A DNA stretch of 11,304 bases from an uncultured Candidatus Saccharibacteria bacterium (lineage in GTDB: Bacteria; Patescibacteriota; Saccharimonadia; Saccharimonadales; Saccharimonadaceae). The stretch spans positions 1 to 11,304 of the forward strand of contig CAMYBM010000015.1 of NCBI GenBank assembly GCA_947253995.1, written 5' to 3'. The position numbers and the translations under genes are program-made. Below the pieces are notes generated by a model. It was not told the DNA's origin. It ran no database searches and was given only the letters and a program-made list of their open reading frames with translations. This document shows, one piece after another, positions 7,089 to 11,304 of this stretch (positions within the stretch are counted from its first letter, which is position 1; every line of letters begins with the position of its first letter).

Positions 7089-7139
7089 GGCGAAGGCTAT
7101 TTGTGTGACTTATATTACAACTAAATCAGCATAAAAGTT

Positions 7140-7167
7140 TGGACAATTTAGCCATAAGTGATATAAT
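7140..7167 (+). promoter_or_regulatory. Sortase-ftsEX operon promoter (TGGACA / TGATATAAT)
   Basis: This is the best-formed promoter in the window. TGGACA at 7140-7145 matches five of six bases of the -35 consensus. It is followed after a 16-bp spacer by TATAAT at 7162-7167 with an extended TG at 7159-7160. Transcription should start near 7174, giving a leader of about 94 nt before the sortase ATG. Confidence 0.82.
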
Positions 7168-7174
7168 TATTGCA

Positions 7175-7232
7175 TAGTCTGGAGACAAAAAGACTACTAG
7201 TAATTTCAGAAAGGTGTTTTTTCGGTAATTAC
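7175..7232 (+). promoter_or_regulatory. Structured 5' leader of the sortase operon
   Basis: Two hairpins are visible just after the predicted transcription start. TAGTCT (7175-7180) pairs with AGACTA (7191-7196). GTAATT (7200-7205) pairs with AATTAC (7227-7232) and encloses a smaller GAAA/TTTC stem (7209-7212 with 7220-7223). The sequence gtaattac (7225-7232) is itself palindromic, so alternative pairings are possible. A run of six T at 7217-7222 lies inside the second hairpin, so it is not a normal terminator. I recognise no known riboswitch; a regulatory role is inference. Confidence 0.35.
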
Positions 7233-7267
7233 AGGTATATTACAAATAAAATTAAGCAAAGGAAAAG

Positions 7268-9082
7268 ATGAATAGAGGGGTAATAACTGGTTCGGGCAAG
7301 CTAGATATCAACGCTGATCGACGGTCAGCTGCGCGTGCGCGCCTCAATAGTAGAATGCAGCAGCTAGACGGTATATCTTTTGATACCGATCACAGCAAAG
7401 AGTCATTATCGCGCGAACAATTGTTGCAGACATTAGCTAAAATGGATGGGCGCTCAAGCGTACGCGAGCGGGCTAATCATGCCACGATGTCGCGCAACAG
7501 CTTCACGACGCGGTCAAATTATGTAGTTTGCAGTGTTTACGATGGGGTTAAGCCTGTAGCGGCTGCTAAGCCGGCACCGTTGCCGGTGACAAAGCCGACG
7601 GCTCAACATGATGTTATTAAGTCTGCCCAAGGCTTGAACCGTGTCTTGCCAACGATGCAATCAATCCGTTCAACGATGGAGCCTAAACCACGATTAGCGG
7701 CAGCTAAACCGGCGACCGCTACCCCTCAAGCTGTTCGCCCGGCAGCAACCTATCGTCCATTCAAGCCAATTGCCCAGGACGCAACGCCGCAAATTAGTCG
7801 ACATCATACGGCACTGGCGAACTCTTTGCCTTTTACGATGCGCACCAATCAAGCTAGCGTTGCTCCAGTGAATTACGTGGCTGCTAAGCCAGCCGCTAAC
7901 CCATTTGTTAAGTCGGTTACCCCACAACCAGCTAAGCCAGAGGTAACTCCAGCTAAGGCAAAAGAACCAGATCAGGCTAAGCCTGCTGTTGCGCAGGTAG
8001 TTAATCAGGGCAACCCGTTTGCTCCATTGCAGATTAAATCATCGGATCAGGCAGCTTCTACTGCTAAGCCGGCCAAAAAATCGAAGCCAGCTAAACGCGC
8101 CAAAGCAGTACAGCGTAAGTTTAACGCTCTAAACCTTAAGCGTCAGTTTGAAGCTGTACAAAAAATGTTGCCGCAAGCTAAGCAACTTTTGGCTACTTCT
8201 TGGAGTATTCCACTTGGCAATGTTGCAGCTAAACCAGCAGTTAAGCCTAGCAAAGTAGTGGCAGCAATTGCTGAGACTAAGGCCGCAGCCAAAGATCCAG
8301 TAGTTGACAATTTTACGATCAACCCATCTGGTGCCGCTGCCATTCCGGCGCCGAATCTCTTCAACCGTTTGCTTGGCGCTAAGATATCGATTAACTTTAA
8401 GTTTAATCGTGCGCGTGTGTTGGCGGTAGCGCGTTACGCCGTTGTTGCGGTCGTGCTTGGTGTAAGTACGTTTTTGGCTTGGGATACCTATCGTACAAAT
8501 AACTATGTGCAAAACAACTTTGGGAGCGCAGCGCAGACCATGTCAATTGGCGGCACCAACCCAAACAACGCTGACAAGACGGCGGTGAGCAATAGTGAAA
8601 TGGATAATTACAGCGTGGCGCCAGATTTGCCGCGGCTGATCTCGATTCCATCGATTGGCGTTAAGGCGCGCATTCGCACCGTCGGTGTTAATAGCCAGGG
8701 CAATATTGACACGCCTAAAAACCTAAATGATACAGCATGGTACGATGGCTCGGCTAAGCCGAACCAAAATGGTCAGATGTTTATCGATGGGCACACTTCA
8801 TTTAGCAAGACGATTGCGGCTGCCTTTAATGATCTGGGTAAAGTACAACCGGGCGATCAAATTTTTGTTGAGGCGGGTAATCGCAATCGTTTTACCTATC
8901 GTGTTACCGGCATCGAAACAGTTGACGCCAACAAGGTTGATATGGGTAAAGTACTTAACTTGCAAGATGCTACCCACAAGGGTCTAACTCTAATGACTTG
9001 TACAGGTAAGTTTAACTATCGTACCCAGAGTGCTGATAAACGTTTGATTGTTTACGCAGTACAAGTAGGGACGGGCGCATAG
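7268..9082 (+). CDS. Sortase with very long N-terminal cytoplasmic AKPA-rich region
   Basis: Sortases cleave C-terminal sorting signals and transfer surface proteins to the cell wall or other amines. The catalytic domain (about 455-604) has the expected triad: His509 in DGHTSFS, Cys578 in TLMTCTG and Arg592 in DKRLIVYAV. It also has the opening strand LISIPSIGVKARI and the ITG-like WYDGSAKP segment. A single membrane segment at about 384-405 with basic residues before it predicts a cytoplasmic N-terminus and an extracellular catalytic domain. The oddity is length: typical sortases have about 200-300 residues, this one 604. Residues 1-75 are charged; 95-375 are Ala/Pro/Lys-rich, look disordered and repeat AKPA-like motifs. 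The start is supported by AAAGGA at 7258-7263. The stop is 7 nt before ftsE. The class is probably E/F-like, but that assignment is uncertain. Confidence 0.9.
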   Translation: MNRGVITGSGKLDINADRRSAARARLNSRMQQLDGISFDTDHSKESLSREQLLQTLAKMDGRSSVRERANHATMSRNSFTTRSNYVVCSVYDGVKPVAAAKPAPLPVTKPTAQHDVIKSAQGLNRVLPTMQSIRSTMEPKPRLAAAKPATATPQAVRPAATYRPFKPIAQDATPQISRHHTALANSLPFTMRTNQASVAPVNYVAAKPAANPFVKSVTPQPAKPEVTPAKAKEPDQAKPAVAQVVNQGNPFAPLQIKSSDQAASTAKPAKKSKPAKRAKAVQRKFNALNLKRQFEAVQKMLPQAKQLLATSWSIPLGNVAAKPAVKPSKVVAAIAETKAAAKDPVVDNFTINPSGAAAIPAPNLFNRLLGAKISINFKFNRARVLAVARYAVVAVVLGVSTFLAWDTYRTNNYVQNNFGSAAQTMSIGGTNPNNADKTAVSNSEMDNYSVAPDLPRLISIPSIGVKARIRTVGVNSQGNIDTPKNLNDTAWYDGSAKPNQNGQMFIDGHTSFSKTIAAAFNDLGKVQPGDQIFVEAGNRNRFTYRVTGIETVDANKVDMGKVLNLQDATHKGLTLMTCTGKFNYRTQSADKRLIVYAVQVGTGA

Positions 9083-9089
9083 GTTGTCT

Positions 9090-9794
9090 ATGGCAGAACG
9101 GTCAATGATCTTGCTCGACCGCGTTAGTCGACGATTCGATAATAATTCGCCGCTAGCGCTTGATAAGGTTAGCTTGAGTATTGCACCGCGTGAGTTCGCT
9201 ATTATTATTGGTGCGTCCGGCGCCGGTAAATCGACCTTGTTGAAGATGTTAACGCGCGAAGAAAAGCCAGATAGCGGCAAGGTGATAGTTGGCGGAATTG
9301 ATTATGATTACCTTGACGATCGCGACATCCCACTTTTGCGGCGGCGTATAGGTGTGATTTTTCAAGACTTTAAGTTGTTGCCAAATCGGACGGTATTTGA
9401 GAATGTAGCTTTGTCGCTAGAAATTTCTGGCCATAGCAATAAGGAGATCCGCGACAACGTGCCGCGCATGCTTGAGTTGGTTGGTTTGCGTGGTAAGGAG
9501 CATAAGTTCCCACGTCAGTTATCCGGTGGAGAGCGCCAACGCGTGGCAATTGCGCGAGCGATGGTGCGTCAGCCAAAGATTTTGTTCGCGGACGAGCCTA
9601 CGGGTAACTTGGACGCTAAAAACACTTGGGAGATTGTGCGCTTACTAGTTAAAATTAATCATTTTGGCACGACCGTCGTTTTGATTACGCATTCAGAGGA
9701 TATCGTGCGGCGGTTAAATACGCGAACAATTAAAATTGATCACGGCAAAATCGTAAGCGATGTGCCGCGGGGAGGTGTACATGCCGCTAAGTAG
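9090..9794 (+). CDS. ftsE: Cell-division ATP-binding protein FtsE
   Basis: FtsE is the ATPase of the FtsEX complex, which works at the division septum and transmits ATP hydrolysis to regulate peptidoglycan hydrolases. With ATG 9090 the protein has 234 residues. Motifs are complete: Walker A GASGAGKST (41-49), Q-loop in IFQDFKLLPNRTVFENVAL, ABC signature LSGGE (144-148), Walker B FADEP with D168/E169, and H-loop His201 in LITHSED. The FQDFKLLPxxTVFENVA block is typical of FtsE rather than of other small ABC ATPases, and the adjacent ftsX confirms the assignment. ATG 9105 (MILLDRVSRRF) matches the usual family N-terminus and is a possible alternative start; TTG 9084 is less likely. It starts 7 nt after the sortase stop and overlaps ftsX by 14 nt. 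Confidence 0.95.
   Translation: MAERSMILLDRVSRRFDNNSPLALDKVSLSIAPREFAIIIGASGAGKSTLLKMLTREEKPDSGKVIVGGIDYDYLDDRDIPLLRRRIGVIFQDFKLLPNRTVFENVALSLEISGHSNKEIRDNVPRMLELVGLRGKEHKFPRQLSGGERQRVAIARAMVRQPKILFADEPTGNLDAKNTWEIVRLLVKINHFGTTVVLITHSEDIVRRLNTRTIKIDHGKIVSDVPRGGVHAAK
9769..9777 (+). promoter_or_regulatory. Strong Shine-Dalgarno for ftsX inside ftsE
   Basis: ggggaggtg lies within the last codons of ftsE and ends 3 nt before ATG 9781, with the core ggagg 5 nt away. It decides the ftsX start over the upstream in-frame candidate at 9760 and supports translational coupling of the two subunits. Confidence 0.8.
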
Positions 9795-10794
9795 TAGACG
9801 AGCAAGGAGCCAAGTTGGCGTGGTTAAGCGTCGCTTAGTCAATCCGCAAAGCCAACGTACGCTTTTGACAATGCGGCGCGTATGTTCTTATGGTGTCAGA
9901 AATTTTGTCCGCAATGCTTGGCTTAGCATTGCCGCTACGAGTGTCATGGTAATTACTTTGATTATTATTTTTCTGACTGGTATTGCTAGTTCAGTGCTGG
10001 ACGAAACCATCGAAGCACAGAAGAACAAGATGGACATCTCGATTTATTTAAAGCCTGAAATTGCCAAAAGCGAATTAGACAACTTAGCCGAGGATTTGCG
10101 TCATCAGCCAAACGTAACGAGCGTTAGTGTATCGGACTCAGAAGCTGAGCGCGATATCTTTGTCAACAATAAGAAAGCAAATAAGGTAGTTATGGATGCA
10201 CTGCAAACAATTGCCGAGTCGGGCGTAAAGATGGACCTGCCGGCTGTTCTGCACGTGAAGCTACAAGATTATAGTAAGCGTGATCAACTAGGCCGATATA
10301 TCACTAGTAGTAAGAGTTTCGGGAAGTGGATCGATCATAGCAGCATGTCATCACAAGACATTGAAACGCGGCAAAATACTATCAAGCGGTTAGCCGAAAT
10401 TATGGGCTACGCTGGACAGGTTGGCCTGATCATGGCGGTCGTTTTTGTGGTGATATCAGTTCTGATTATATTTAATACCATACGAATGACGATCTTTAGT
10501 CGCCGCGAAGAGATTTCAATGATGCGTTCAATTGGAGCGGACAACTACTTTATCCGGGGGCCGTTTTTGGTAGAGGCTAATCTGTATGGCATCATCGCTG
10601 GTATTTTGACGGTCATTGCTGGCTATATGTTGCTGCTTTACATACTTCCAGGCATGGGCGGCTACGTTGAGGTTGGCCGTACAATGCAGCTGTTCAAACA
10701 GTGGTGGCCAGTTATTTTGCTTGGCATGATGGCTATCGGCATGATGATTGGTAATGTAAGCGCGCGCATGGCAATGCGTCGTTATATGAAGTAG
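9781..10794 (+). CDS. ftsX: Cell-division membrane protein FtsX
   Basis: FtsX is the membrane subunit of FtsEX and links cytoplasmic ATP hydrolysis to extracellular wall hydrolases. The 337-residue product has an Arg/Lys-rich cytoplasmic N-terminus (1-45) and TM1 at about 48-70. A large extracellular domain (about 71-208) contains DISIYLKPE and the NVTSVSVSDSEAE strand typical of the FtsX ECD. TM2 is at about 213-233, followed by the cytoplasmic loop RREEISMMRSIGADNYFIRGPF, the conserved FtsX/MacB-type coupling segment. TM3 lies at about 264-288 and TM4 at about 308-327, ending in a basic tail. Four membrane segments and the ECD match the family. The start is set by a strong SD and overlaps the ftsE end by 14 nt. 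The next gene starts 7 nt after the stop, so it probably belongs to the same operon and may be a functional partner. Confidence 0.94.
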   Translation: MPLSSRRARSQVGVVKRRLVNPQSQRTLLTMRRVCSYGVRNFVRNAWLSIAATSVMVITLIIIFLTGIASSVLDETIEAQKNKMDISIYLKPEIAKSELDNLAEDLRHQPNVTSVSVSDSEAERDIFVNNKKANKVVMDALQTIAESGVKMDLPAVLHVKLQDYSKRDQLGRYITSSKSFGKWIDHSSMSSQDIETRQNTIKRLAEIMGYAGQVGLIMAVVFVVISVLIIFNTIRMTIFSRREEISMMRSIGADNYFIRGPFLVEANLYGIIAGILTVIAGYMLLLYILPGMGGYVEVGRTMQLFKQWWPVILLGMMAIGMMIGNVSARMAMRRYMK

Positions 10795-10801
10795 GGGAAC
10801 T

Positions 10802-11304
10802 ATGCAGTACGATATTAAACGGCTAACGTTGGGTTGGGCGCCAAAGACTATTGCATTGCTGGTCATTACTTTGACTATGACCGCTGTTTTAAGTCCTGTA
10901 TTGTTGGTATCGCACACCGTTAGTGCTAGTACTCGCAGACAGGAGAGTAGGGCCGGCGCTGATAATTTGACAATCGATGTTGCAGCCTCGCAACCTTTCA
11001 CCTACAACTCTACCTCCGCTCTCTACACTACAACCGCCAACCTCCACGTTACCGCTACCAAGCCCTATGGCTTCAACCTCACAATGCAAGCTACTAGCAA
11101 TGCCCTGACTAATACGCTAAACTCCTCCCACCAAATCCCTAGTCTCACAACTAACAACCAAGCCTTAGGTACTAACCAATGGGGCTATACTCTAACTAAC
11201 CCAGACACACTATCTCACTCCTCTCGTTTTAATCCCATCCCGACAGCTTCAACTACGCCAACTACCGCTACCATCCTTGACGTAGCCCCAGCTAATCCAA
11301 CCCA
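10802..11304 (+). CDS. Secreted Thr/Asn-rich surface protein, N-terminal part (3'-truncated)
   Basis: An open frame begins at ATG 10802 with agggg (10793-10797) as a ribosome binding site overlapping the ftsX stop. It stays open for 167 codons to the window edge, so the C-terminus is missing. Residues 1-42 form a signal peptide: basic n-region, hydrophobic core at about 16-37 and a VSA cleavage site after Ala42. The mature part is rich in Thr, Asn, Ser and Pro and includes YGFNLTMQATSNALTN, then QIPSLTTNNQ and QWGYTL. I recall similar YxxxLxxxTxxxxLxN...IPS...WGY modules in Saccharibacteria surface proteins, but this is memory, not a database hit. From about position 10975 the coding strand becomes strikingly C-rich and G-poor, unlike its neighbours. 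Its place after ftsEX hints at a division- or wall-related surface role; the function is unknown. Confidence 0.82.
   Translation, partial: MQYDIKRLTLGWAPKTIALLVITLTMTAVLSPVLLVSHTVSASTRRQESRAGADNLTIDVAASQPFTYNSTSALYTTTANLHVTATKPYGFNLTMQATSNALTNTLNSSHQIPSLTTNNQALGTNQWGYTLTNPDTLSHSSRFNPIPTASTTPTTATILDVAPANPT

Noticed and set aside
8129..8512. 127-codon minus-strand open frame within the sortase gene
   Set aside because: It is a shadow of the Ala/Lys/Pro-rich coding sequence, with no motif, promoter or start signal.
10247..10262. parS-like 16-mer around CACGTG
   Set aside because: It matches only 11 of 16 positions of the usual parS palindrome, is asymmetric, and lies inside the ftsX coding sequence far from parAB.
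10528..11001. 157-codon minus-strand open frame across the ftsX end and next gene start
   Set aside because: It lies antisense to well-supported plus-strand genes, has no ribosome binding site or recognisable domain, and its composition is His/Cys/Ser-rich and not protein-like.

Overview
The window reads as a chromosomal segment of a Patescibacteria/CPR bacterium, most likely a Candidatus Saccharibacteria (TM7) relative. The basis is inference: a compact all-plus-strand layout, a high share of secreted and wall-linked proteins, a monoderm-type sortase, and two surface proteins whose domain style I recall from that group. No rRNA or other decisive taxonomic marker is present. The standard bacterial code fits: no gene has an in-frame TGA, and all ten visible stops are TAA or TAG.

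Layout. (1) 1-1802 is a cell-surface module. It holds the C-terminal end of a protein with a PKPE repeat linker, then a secreted DUF11-type protein with a C-terminal IARTG sorting-like signal, closed by a strong intrinsic terminator. (2) 1810-3342 is a separately promoted, membrane-anchored extracellular protein with a C-terminal domain resembling formylglycine-generating enzyme/C-type-lectin-like folds. (3) 3380-7088 is a housekeeping block: parA, parB, a LOG-family nucleotide phosphoribohydrolase-like protein and prfB (RF2). Each has its own -10 box 7-11 nt before the ATG and no convincing Shine-Dalgarno, which suggests leaderless mRNAs. (4) 7140-11304 is a tightly packed operon behind a good promoter and a roughly 94-nt structured leader. 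It encodes an unusually long sortase with a ~380-residue AKPA-rich cytoplasmic region, then ftsE, ftsX and a secreted Thr/Asn-rich protein that runs off the window.

How it fits together. ParA/ParB would segregate the chromosome and RF2 terminates translation at UAA/UGA. FtsE/FtsX would form the division-site ABC-type complex that in other bacteria controls peptidoglycan hydrolases. The sortase would attach surface proteins such as the IARTG-ending one at 445-1749. Its co-transcription with ftsEX and a new secreted protein suggests that surface display is coupled to the division site, which is the most interesting hypothesis here. No mobile element, CRISPR, tRNA or rRNA was seen, and no gap between genes exceeds about 180 nt.
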